A stretch of 23,502 nt of DNA from contig NW_027152196.1 in assembly GCF_004359215.1 (NCBI RefSeq), positions 394,470 through 417,971 of the forward strand, written 5' to 3'. The stretch's first letter is position 1. Every line of letters starts with the position of its first letter. The translations under genes were made by a program, and so were the position numbers. This document shows positions 1-7,289 of the stretch, one piece after another. This DNA comes from Bremia lactucae. Its lineage: Eukaryota > Oomycota > Peronosporomycetes > Peronosporales > Peronosporaceae. The notes under the pieces were generated by a model. That model was not told where the DNA came from. It searched no databases and saw nothing but the letters and a program-made list of their open reading frames with translations.

Positions 1-232
1 TGCGTACTCCATGTTGGAGTACGAACGGAAATATAACGCTGTTGGTGATGAGCTGTCGTCATCTCATCGCAGTTTCGAGGATATTCGGAACCGGCATCAG
101 AAACTCCAGGATCAACATAAGAATCTGGTTCGCGATCACAAGAATCTTTTAGGGATTCTTGAAAAGGGTGGTCACATCCGACCTCGTAAGAAGCCGCGTA
201 CTGATGGTATGGGCGGAGCCGACCAACGTGAA

Positions 233-258
233 ACGTAGGATGCGTTCGCATCCTACGT
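233..258. repeat. Perfect 12-bp hairpin in integrase C-terminal domain
   Basis: Stem 233-244 pairs with 247-258 around a 2-nt loop. It lies in the codons for the conserved RMRTHPTF segment of integrase, so the codon choice yields a perfect palindrome without losing the protein motif. It is the longest stem I found in G1. Confidence 0.9.
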
Positions 259-578
259 GGCAACTCTGTGTACACATTGCCTCTGCGATGCAGTACACGG
301 AATAGCCCAATGAACTTGGGTAGTAGTTTACTGCTACCCACATTATTGATTACACGCTTAGGTAGGTTTACCGAAGATAGTATCACTAGATCATTAATTT
401 TAGATGAATGAACATTTCTCTTCCATGTTTGTCTGCATTCCGTTTCTGACGGTCCACTGCGTTAGCAATGGAATCCTGAACGAAACGGATAACTGATTCT
501 GGAGTCGGCAGAAATTCCTCTACTGACTCATTTGTTCTGTTTTTTTCAGTGCGCATTGCCAGGAGAGTTTCTCATCTT

Positions 579-601
579 CGATGTCGATTGCTTCGACATC
601 G
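579..601. repeat. 9-bp hairpin in integrase linker
   Basis: CGATGTCGA at 579-587 pairs with 593-601 around a 5-nt loop, just downstream of the integrase core of G1. Confidence 0.85.
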
Positions 602-922
602 TCATCATTCGCGTCGTTGTTGATTTCGACGCGTGATGAGCATGAGCCAGAATTGGTTTTGCTCGTGCGAGTCCCCCCCCCTTAAACGAGAGGATCCCTT
701 TAATTGGGTGGGTATACTAGGATGGCGTGAGCCATTCACGAAGAACGGTGTATGCGTTGTAGACGGATGCACCGAGTTATTGATGGCGAATTTGACCATC
801 GGTAAAAATTCGCTTCAATTCGGACACATTTGGACGTAATCTCGAAGTATCTCTTCGAGGACGCGTTTTACGCGTTCCGTCTGACCATCTGTATCTGGAT
901 GATCAGAAGTTGACATAGTCAG

Positions 923-948
923 CCGTGTTCCGAGAGATCGGAACACGG
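923..948. repeat. Perfect 11-bp hairpin in integrase core
   Basis: CCGTGTTCCGA at 923-933 pairs with 938-948 around the loop gaga. On the sense strand it encodes the conserved SVFRSLGTRL segment between the second catalytic Asp and the catalytic Glu. Confidence 0.9.
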
Positions 949-1012
949 ATTAAGAAAACTCCGCCGTTGACCGTGGATCATCCCTATCAGAGATCAGTTC
1001 ACACGGGAACCC

Positions 1013-1311
1013 GTCATATGTTACCAATCGCGCCAGCTGCAACCAGCTGAACGCAATTACCCAGTGCATGACACGGAACTCCTCGCCATAAAATATGCAT
1101 TGGCTAAATTTAGGGTTTATCTTCTCGGAGATAGACCGTTCATCGAACATACGGACCATGCGTCATTACGTAAGGCCGCAAAACAGCCCAACCTCTCGCA
1201 AAGAATGGCGAGGTAGCTATCCTTCTTCGCGGAGTATAATTTCTCCGTGAAATATACACCAGGACGACTTAATGTCGTCGCTGATGCTTTATCACGCCGA
1301 CCAGATTAAGA
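1013..1311 (+). pseudogene. RNase H, C-terminal half, in inverted block (G1)
   Basis: RNase H removes the RNA strand during reverse transcription. The plus frame starts mid-domain at ICYQSRQLQ, followed by AERNYPVHD, KYALAKFRVYLLGDRPF, TDHASLRKAAK, then FFAEYNFSV and the terminal signature GRLNVVADALSRRPD near 1270-1310. There is one in-frame TAG at about 1213, after RMAR. The first half of the same domain lies on the opposite strand and stops at 1819, so this block is flipped relative to its flanks. The usual linker of several dozen residues between RNase H and integrase looks shortened. Confidence 0.85.
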
Positions 1312-1830
1312 GCCGGCTTTATATCGATCGTCATCCGATCGATACACAACACGCAACGGCTTATTGTATTACACAGCCGTTGCCGGCGACACTCCATATG
1401 TCGTCGTCCCGAATCACAATGATTTGCGCTTGCGCATCATGTACGAGTGTCACGATGCACCAGCAAGTGGGCATCGTGGGCGTGGGACGACTTATCTCAC
1501 ATATAAGTCGCGACTTTTACTGGCCCTGCCAGTATCAGTTCTTGCACAAGTACATTCGTGCTTGCGAGGTATGTCAACGGGTGAAGCCTAGCCCTTCATC
1601 CTGTGCGCCCCTCCAACCTCTACCTCTTCCGGCAGAGTGTTGGCAGTCCGTATCAATGGACTTCGTCTTCGGATTTCCTGAAGACAATCACAAAAACAAT
1701 GGAATCCTTGTTTTTGAAGATAGATTCCGCAAGATGGTACATCTTGCTGCAATACCAGAGTCGATAACGGCTCCGGGCTGTGCCCGTGTCATTATGGACA
1801 CGGTATTCAAACTCCACGGCGCTCCGCGCC
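1312..1830 (+). pseudogene. Gypsy integrase, N-terminal half, in inverted block (G1)
   Basis: It begins with the linker and the zinc-binding domain: CHDAPASGH near 1448-1475 supplies the histidines and YIRACEVC near 1550 the cysteines. A frameshift near 1495-1510 separates the two. The catalytic core follows: first catalytic Asp in SVSMDFVFGFPE (near 1650), GILVFEDRF, and VIMDTVFKLHG near 1790-1820. Homology then stops; the next expected residues are on the minus strand at about 1010. The 218-codon frame at 1272-1928 is this integrase only from about 1500 to 1830; its two ends are out-of-frame or antisense sequence. Confidence 0.85.
1691..1716. repeat. 9-bp hairpin in integrase core
   Basis: CAAAAACAA at 1691-1699 pairs with 1708-1716 around an 8-nt loop, within codons for the segment that leads into GILVF. 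Confidence 0.85.
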
Positions 1831-1911
1831 ATCTGTATCGTATTGCATTAACGCGCAGCCGATTGCGAAATCGCTGGCGTCACAGACCACATGGAATGGT
1901 CTGTCTTGAAC

Positions 1912-1937
1912 TGCAATCGCCAATATAGGCGATTGCA
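1912..1937. repeat. 10-bp hairpin in RT/RNase H connection
   Basis: TGCAATCGCC at 1912-1921 pairs with 1928-1937 around a 6-nt loop. It lies in codons for SPILAIA. The homologous sites in the two G4 copies (18363-18386 plus, 17244-17267 minus) can also fold, with compensatory or wobble changes. Confidence 0.9.
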
Positions 1938-2722
1938 TCAAGCTTTGCTTGATACCTTTAAACGAACGCTTACAATCAGCATTCCATAACCATTTCTCGT
2001 CTTTTTTCAAGAGACGAGAGAGATGAACTGTCATCTTTGCATAATTGCGAGAATACTTGTGCAAGTACGCCGCTAAACCAAGGAACTTTCTAAGTCCCTT
2101 GACATCGACTGAACTGGCCAGCCAGTAATTGCGTTGATCGCTTCGGGATCAGGGCCCACGCCGTGTTTACCGACGTTGCACCTAACAAGTAGTATTTCGC
2201 TTGCAGCGAATATACATTTTTTTTTCTTGAGATTTGCAATTTATGTTTTCGCATAAGTGTAAGAACTTGACGAGCGTGAGTTTTAAGAACTTCTACGTCC
2301 GCCTTTCTGTCCATGGCCCGGCTATGGACGAATACATCGTCAAAGTAAATCCTTGCAAATTCTCGCACCGGTCTCAACAGATTCGTTACGCATCTTTTAA
2401 ACGTTGCAGGGGCGTTACTAAGCCCGTGTGGCATTACTAGCCATTTTTAGAGCATCCCACTGGGAGTGCTCACTGCTGTGTAGGGGATAGATACCCCTCT
2501 TACGGATAAGGATCTGATAACTCCATGAATCAGATTTATAGACAGAAAGATGGTACTCTTAGACATTTCATATATGATTACGTCTTTTTTAGGTACCGGA
2601 TAGTTGCAGCATTCTGGTTATTGAATGCGTGCACTATTCGCCACCCTCCTGTGGCATTTCGCACACAGAAGGCCGGAGAGCTATGTGGGGAGATTGACTC
2701 CTTTACATGGCCCGCTTTTACT

Positions 2723-2747
2723 CGATCGATAAATAATCTATCGATCG
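2723..2747. repeat. 9-bp hairpin in RT N-terminal region
   Basis: CGATCGATA at 2723-2731 pairs with 2739-2747 around a 7-nt loop, in codons for the AIDRLFIDR segment of G1 RT. Confidence 0.88.
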
Positions 2748-2980
2748 CAAGTACTTGTTCACGAGGCGAGTGGCCACTGCTTCATGACACAGTACTTCGA
2801 GCCCGGTTTGAGCTCGATTTTATATCGAGTGCCTTTATCCTTAGGCAACTTGCATGTTACTGTTTAGCGAATACATCCCTGAATTCAATAAAATCCTTGT
2901 ATGAAGGATTTCTCTTAAGTGACTCCCAGGATTGAGTAGTATATCTCTCAATCCGAGTCTTCACATCGAGGACACTTTCG

Positions 2981-3760
2981 TCAATCGATGAGCTGCTGGG
3001 AACCCGTTCGTTCTCTGCCAAAATTACAGCTGACCGTATAACCGGTTACGTATTTTCCCTCTGAGACGAGTACGCAGATCTTCTTGATTCTAGCACTATG
3101 CAGATCTCTCAAGAACCGCTTGGTATCTAGGGTTGGTAATTGAGTTATCTCCGAAGTTACCTTCGGAGGCGCATACAGATCAAGAGTATAAGCGCCTACT
3201 CTCGAACCGTTGTTAACCAAGACTTTTAATGTCTCAGTTTCTTCCTGGGATTTATCCACAGGCTGCCGAGGGATTAATCTTTCGGGATCTAGAAGTCTAG
3301 TTACTTCAAATATTTGAGGAGATTTCTCCTCAAGTACGTGGGGACTTCTTCTCTCAACGTCTTCCGAATGTGATTGCGCTATCACAGTCGGTTCCTCTAC
3401 GGTCGACTCTCTACTCGACCTATGATCATCGTGTTGTCCCTTTGGGGCAACCGGTATACTCCTTGAATGTCGCCCGCTAGGCGTACATTCATGTCTCAAT
3501 CCACTCGACTTCTTCGAGTGGTGGACCTTCGGCGCTGCCTGTGCATTAGCACAGCCGCCGGCAGTTGACTTCAAAGTGTGATAAGTAATCACACTGTGAT
3601 CTTTTGCAGTTATACTAACGACCGTATCACAAGTAACACCATCGCACTCACTCATAGTATATCTACACGCTTGTGGACGCTCCAAGACGTTCATCAAATG
3701 GCAGGCATCTTTACGGATCGATGCTGCCAGCTGATCCTTGGCTCGTATTTTCTGACCCAA
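2981..3760 (-). CDS. Protease-RT spacer of G1 polyprotein (259 codons, uninterrupted)
   Basis: This is the longest unbroken frame in the window. It starts inside the end of the protease (QLAAS...ERPQACRY) and runs through a hydrophilic, low-complexity linker rich in Ser, Glu and Arg to the pre-RT region. I recognise no catalytic motif. From its position I infer the flexible pol segment between protease and RT. It is shifted relative to the protease frame (junction near 3720) and ends with TGA before the RT, so it is not an independent gene. Hairpins with 8-bp stems occur at 3501-3521 and 3575-3595. Its openness may be chance or a recent origin of this copy. Confidence 0.6.
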   Translation of the reverse strand: MGQKIRAKDQLAASIRKDACHLMNVLERPQACRYTMSECDGVTCDTVVSITAKDHSVITYHTLKSTAGGCANAQAAPKVHHSKKSSGLRHECTPSGRHSRSIPVAPKGQHDDHRSSRESTVEEPTVIAQSHSEDVERRSPHVLEEKSPQIFEVTRLLDPERLIPRQPVDKSQEETETLKVLVNNGSRVGAYTLDLYAPPKVTSEITQLPTLDTKRFLRDLHSARIKKICVLVSEGKYVTGYTVSCNFGRERTGSQQLID

Positions 3761-4106
3761 GGTAAACCCAGGATGACATCAAGTTTGTCATCCAAATCCA
3801 GTACGATGAAATCATCATCGTACTGTAAGTCTTTTAGTGTGTGGTGAAATTTCACTACGCGTTTCATTACTGTTATCGATGCGCCTGTCGTTAGACGCAC
3901 CGTCATGGGATATCGCGCTCAACATATTTGAGCCTACGACCCTGTAGTGACTGGCGACGCATAAAGTTATTCGACGCTCCGCAGTCCACTAAGGCTCTAA
4001 GTGACAAGTAATTTGTCACTTTTACCTTCAAGGTGATGAGGGATACCTCATCACCAGGTGCAGAGACACATAATGATTGTGTGTCTGCAGCAAGTTTAGT
4101 CAAGAG
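3694..4106 (-). pseudogene. Gypsy aspartic protease (G1)
   Basis: A retropepsin that would cleave the gag-pol polyprotein. The first frame (4103-3903) carries ALVDCGASNNFMRRQSL. The active-site triad is usually D-S/T-G; here the middle residue is Cys (DCG). A frameshift with a 4-nt overlap at 3903-3906 leads to the second frame (3906-3694) with TVRLTTGASITVMKR, the hydrophobic VLDLDDKLDVILGLPW flap/C-terminal signature, and WQHRSVKMPA. Length and order fit a gypsy protease, but the shift breaks it. Confidence 0.8.
4032..4055. repeat. 10-bp hairpin upstream of protease
   Basis: GGTGATGAGG at 4032-4041 pairs with 4046-4055 around a 4-nt loop. A second hairpin (4000-4007 with 4013-4020, 5-nt loop) is 12 nt away. 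Confidence 0.9.
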
Positions 4107-4139
4107 ATTTGCAAATTCTCTTGAGGTTGCTGGATCAGT

Positions 4140-4370
4140 AAGGCGTTGCGCCCCTACTGACCCCGACCGTTTTTTGGCTGTCCGCCTCGCTGTAGCGATT
4201 TCGCAACAACGTCGGACCCGCGACCGTTGCCCTTTTTTGCATTCGGTCCATAATTACGTTCAGTACCTCTCGGTACTATGCGTGGAGCACTGCACTCATG
4301 AGCGTAGTGTCTTAACCTTTGACAGCGATTGCATTTCTGCAATCGCTTGTTTTGTTTGTCATGCTTTCTT
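4140..4370 (-). pseudogene. Gag zinc-knuckle fragment (G1)
   Basis: The minus frame carries CNRCQRLRHYAHEC, an exact CX2CX4HX4C knuckle that in gag binds genomic RNA, followed by a basic tail ending at a stop near 4156. The reading frame continues upstream without a break into RNase H sequence (ASLRTAAK...RMARWL) that belongs to G2, so gag matrix and capsid are missing. The fused frame 4465-4154 is therefore a chimera, not a gag N-terminus. Confidence 0.75.
4324..4347. repeat. 10-bp hairpin in zinc-knuckle codons
   Basis: AGCGATTGCA at 4324-4333 pairs with 4338-4347 around the loop tttc. It encodes the CNRC half of the zinc knuckle on the minus strand. Confidence 0.9.
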
Positions 4371-4371
4371 G

Positions 4372-5640
4372 TGGACGGCGAAGAGGTTAGCCATCGGGCC
4401 ATTCTCGGTGAAAGATGAGTCGACTTAGCCGCCGTGCGTAATGACGCGTTTTTTGTGTATATCACAAATAACTTAGAGCCTAGCAGATGACTTCTGTATT
4501 TGACGAGAACATACTTAATCGCAAGTAACTATTTGTCATGAACTGGGTAAATCTTTCTGCAGCTTAAAGATATCTACACTCGAGCGCAATAACACGTTTA
4601 CGCCAATCAACATCTATTTGTAACAGAGCACTTCCAATGGCAAAATCCGAAGCGTCATAGCCGACACTGAAATGCTAATTTGGATTTGGCAGTGCCAGAA
4701 TTGAGGTACCCATAACTGCTCGAAAAACATTATGTTCGGTACTAGTCCAGCACCTTTCTGTATCCTTTTTATGGAGATTAGATGATGGTCTAGCCATATC
4801 AGCGTAATTTTCGCAATATTTGTGTGTATAATTGGCGAGACCCAATCACTTGCGCAAATCCTTTTGGTTTTTAAGAACCGGCCGATCTACTATGGCCTTA
4901 ACCTCAGCGGGATTCGCTCTAAGGTCTCGCTTCCCAATGAAAAGCAACCTAGGAAAGGAATCTCTTGTGCGCCAGAAATGCATTTAAAAGCATTATCATA
5001 CAATCTATTTGTGCGCATACACTCGAGCACTGCTCGCAAATGGTCTAAATGGTTCTCCATATCTGACCGACCCTGCCCCGCACGACTATGGACAAAAATG
5101 TCATCAAAATAAATCTATGCATAGCCTCGATGAGGGCGGAACAATTGCATCATAAGACGATTAAATATTGCCAAGGCATCGGAAAGCCCTTGATGCATAA
5201 CCAACCACTCCCACACCGCTTGGGGTGCTAACAGGATATCACCAGCTCGCATGACCATTTAATAGTAACCATCGTGCATTGTACATCCCATCATAATTTC
5301 ACAAAGAATATCCTTTCTAAGAACGGTGTTTGTGCTGGTATAGTGGCATCATTGAGCTTATTCTAGGCATGTTCAATGCGCCATTTACCATTTGGCTGTT
5401 GGCACAAAATGTCGGTGTCGAATGGGGAGATTTGCTTTCTCGTACCATTCCAGTTTCGTGCTTAGCACGGAAGAAATCGTCAATGACGTCACACTGCTCC
5501 CTTGGTAAAGGCCATTGTCGTGTGACACAGCATTAAGTTCCGGAAACCAAGTCATTATCTTAAGACGGACGCCTCTATCCGCAGGTAACCAGGTGGTGGA
5601 TTGGTACATACCACATCTTGGAATTACCAAATCAAGGAAT
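4372..5640 (-). pseudogene. Gypsy reverse transcriptase and RNase H (G2)
   Basis: Descending: LPADRGVRLKIM near 5560, a degraded palm, WLVMHQGL near 5200, the catalytic YFDDIFVHSRAG near 5085-5115 with a TAG just before it, the DMENHLDHLRAVLECMRTN helix near 5000-5060, IPFLGCF, KAIVDRPVLKNQKDLRK, NYADMARP, then RNase H with AAERF and VHD near 4545, and ASLRTAAKSTHLSPRMARWL at 4380-4440. Frame changes are frequent, including near 4450-4560, 4850 and 4940. Homology stops at about 4372, before the FFAEYN strand of RNase H. It is inactive. Confidence 0.85.
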
Positions 5641-6149
5641 AAAATGGATCCAAAGGATGTTTAATGATCGATGACCCTCTCCACGCACTAAGTGCAGCTT
5701 TTGTGTCATCCAGGAAAGCTTCGTCCAGAAGTGACGATGACCTTAACTCAATCGTTGGTCGAATGACCACCATCTCGGATAAGTATCCAGCCTTTTAAGC
5801 TCGGCCGCACTCATCGATAAAAAAATCATCTAGCTCTAAAAGAGCATGTAACGAAGGGATTGCCGCAAGGCTAACTTCTCCCTCAATGTTACCGGTTACA
5901 CCATTTACGAGCGCGTGTAATTGCTCATGCGTATCACTTTGTGAGGGTATAAACGCTTCGTGTCTCCCCTGTCTAGGAGTTGAGACCATACGCCTCTTAG
6001 AGGCCGGGACATTCACGTCCCTTCCAGCCTATATTGGTTCTAAACCAGACATGGTGTCCAATCCGCCATCCGACAAGGAGTTAGGAAGCTAAACTTCCTT
6101 GTCGAGCGAACATTTATGTGTCGCTTCACGCGCATCAGAAGAATTCGAC
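5641..6149 (-). pseudogene. Pre-RT spacer of G2 polyprotein
   Basis: The frame at 6016-5795 (LHALVNGVTG..., GEVSLAAIPSLHALLELDDF) and its continuation toward 5640 (EMVVIRPTIEL, SSLLDEAFLDDTKAALSA) form the polyprotein segment just upstream of RT in this gypsy group. It has no catalytic motif. A stop after ECGRA and further shifts near 5650 break it. Confidence 0.65.
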
Positions 6150-6625
6150 CCGAAATGCCTTGGTGAAATGCCAATAGTGTCACTATTGACACTCAGTATG
6201 GTGCCACCTCGGCCGACCGCACTCGGTGGACTTAGACGTGCCACTCAGGGATATTGCACCCCTAAGGTCTTGGCGAACCGCCAATAGTGTCACTACTGAC
6301 ACTCAGTATGGTGCCACCTCGGCCGACCATACTCGGTGGACTTAGACGTGCCACTCCACGTATCTCAGAGATGTTGCACCCCTGAAGTCCTGGCGAATCG
6401 CCAATAGTGTCACTACTGACACTCAGTATAGTGCCACCTTGACCGACCACACTCGGTGGACTTAGACGTGCCACTGCACGTATCTCAGGGATATTGCACC
6501 CTTGAGATTCTGGCGAATCGCCAATAGTGTCACTACTGACACTCAGTATGATGCCACCTCGGGCGACCATACTCGGTGGACTTAGACGTGCCACTCCACG
6601 TATCTCAGGGATATTGCACCCTTAA
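6150..6625 (-). repeat. Tandem repeat, four copies of a 120-bp unit (40 codons) in G2
   Basis: The anchor ccaatagtgt recurs at 6171, 6281, 6401 and 6521, giving periods of 110, 120 and 120. The first period is short because 10 nt near 6246 are missing. Copies differ by a few substitutions. On the minus strand copies 2-4 stay in one frame (6594-6262), each unit including ARLSPPS, GGTILSVSSDTIGDSP and QGCN. That frame ends where a CAG Gln codon of the unit has become TAG. The array sits between protease and RT, so it would add repeated Ser/Gly-rich modules to the polyprotein spacer. Each unit also has a short palindrome around the anchor. Confidence 0.9.
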
Positions 6626-6869
6626 TGATTCGGCCTTAGGCTAACAATGCTTTTAGCCTTTAGAGAATCGTTATTATAACGAGTGTCACCCGACGGAGTA
6701 CGTGCCGTTCCACTTATTCTGCTGAGTCGGGCTCAGAATGAATGTTTTAACATTAGAGTTTATTAACTCAAACATGCCAATGTCTAACACACTGACAGGC
6801 TCATTCAATGATCCGCGTTAATAGCGCTTTTGTTGCCTAGCAAAGGTGGGTTCATGACTCTCCAGAACT

Positions 6870-7276
6870 TTGCTAGGAACATTGCACGTAGCGCCTAAGG
6901 TCTTAGACCTCCAATCGTTTCATGGCTCATGGTGTTCTGACCAGGCCATACCAAGGATGAGATCACATCTCGAATCCAAATCAAGGACGAGACAGCGTTT
7001 CATACTGTCAAAGTCCAGAAAATTTATACCTATGTTCAATGGAACTATAGGAACAGTGACACGAGTCCCAGTCGCTAAGCGAACAGTGATTGTATCACCT
7101 TCATGCGCTCTAAGCGCCTCAATGTATTGGTGACTTCCTTCAAGGGAAAGGCGTCGAGCATAATTGCAAGACGCTCCTGAGTCAATTAAAATTGACCACA
7201 GCTTATCAAAGCCCTTTACAGTCGCTTGAGCGACTAGCAAGCCAGGCTTGTACTCTCGCCCCGTGCTATTGAGCAC
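6870..7276 (-). pseudogene. Gypsy aspartic protease (G2)
   Basis: The 118-codon frame 7276-6920 carries LLVAQATVKGFDKLWSILIDSGAS with the intact D-S-G active site near residue 32, then RRLSLEGS, ITVRLATGTRVTVP, a hydrophobic segment, CLVLDLDSRCDLILGMAW and HHEP. Length and order match gypsy retropepsins, and it is one of the best preserved domains in the window. A stop follows HEP where the domain normally continues. Confidence 0.85.
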
Positions 7277-7289
7277 CGAGCTAATTGGG

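Larger units (their letters stand above)
1..1010 (-). pseudogene. Gypsy integrase, C-terminal half (G1)
   Basis: This is the downstream half of an integrase that inserts element cDNA into the chromosome. In minus-strand order I read the second catalytic Asp region (ISDRD, near 990), the SLGTRL segment, the catalytic Glu in TDGQTERV (near 880), the FAINNSVH-STTHTPFF-VNG segment (605-800), a linker (400-600), and the SH3-like C-terminal domain SSKLLPKFIG...RTHPTFHVGRLRPY (about 190-345). An acidic tail then stays open to base 1. There are stops near 953 and 825 and frameshifts near 365-410. The 75-codon plus-strand frame at 11-238 is the mirror of this coding sequence and is not annotated. A chromodomain probably follows outside the window, because the tail matches the start of the plus-strand chromodomain fragment near 11826. 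Confidence 0.85.
1819..2965 (-). pseudogene. Gypsy reverse transcriptase plus first half of RNase H (G1)
   Basis: RT copies element RNA into DNA. Descending from 2965 I read the pre-RT segment, then HSPREQVLAIDRLF, VKAGHVKESISPHSSPAFCV, GGWRIVHAFN, the PKKDVII segment, TAVSTPSGML, WLVMPHGLSNAPATF (2390-2450), the catalytic box YFDDVFVHS (near 2330), KHKLQISRKK, and the connection HKYSRNYAKMTVHLSRLLKK (near 2010-2060). The RNase H start PFHVVCDASDFAIGCALM follows near 1850-1900. The frame breaks at about 1822, where the inverted block starts. Stops and shifts occur near 2450, 2490, 2590 and 2770, so it is inactive although the FDD box is intact. Confidence 0.88.
1..4370 (-). mobile_element. 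G1: hairpin-rich Ty3/gypsy element, degenerate, internally inverted
   Basis: On the minus strand, descending in coordinates, the order is gag zinc knuckle, aspartic protease, long spacer, RT, first half of RNase H, then an inverted block, then the second half of integrase running off the left edge. RT before integrase places it in Ty3/gypsy. No LTR, primer-binding site or gag N-terminus is visible: the 5' side ends abruptly at about 4370 against the RNase H of G2, and the 3' side leaves the window. The sequence is dense in short perfect hairpins. Several frameshifts and stops make it non-autonomous. Confidence 0.85.

Noticed and set aside
11..238. 75-codon plus frame with coiled-coil-like composition
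   Set aside because: The minus strand here encodes the integrase C-terminal domain and tail of G1 with clear motifs; the plus frame is its mirror.
672..680. Run of nine C residues
   Set aside because: Falls in Gly codons of the G1 integrase linker; a simple homopolymer with possible length error, no further signal.
2525..2935. 136-codon plus frame
   Set aside because: It is antisense to the G1 RT N-terminal region, which has recognisable motifs on the minus strand.
4033..4428. 131-codon plus frame
   Set aside because: It mirrors the G1 zinc knuckle and pre-protease coding sequence.
6150..6625. CRISPR-like regular repeat
   Set aside because: Whole 120-bp units repeat with no unique spacers, inside a retrotransposon reading frame.
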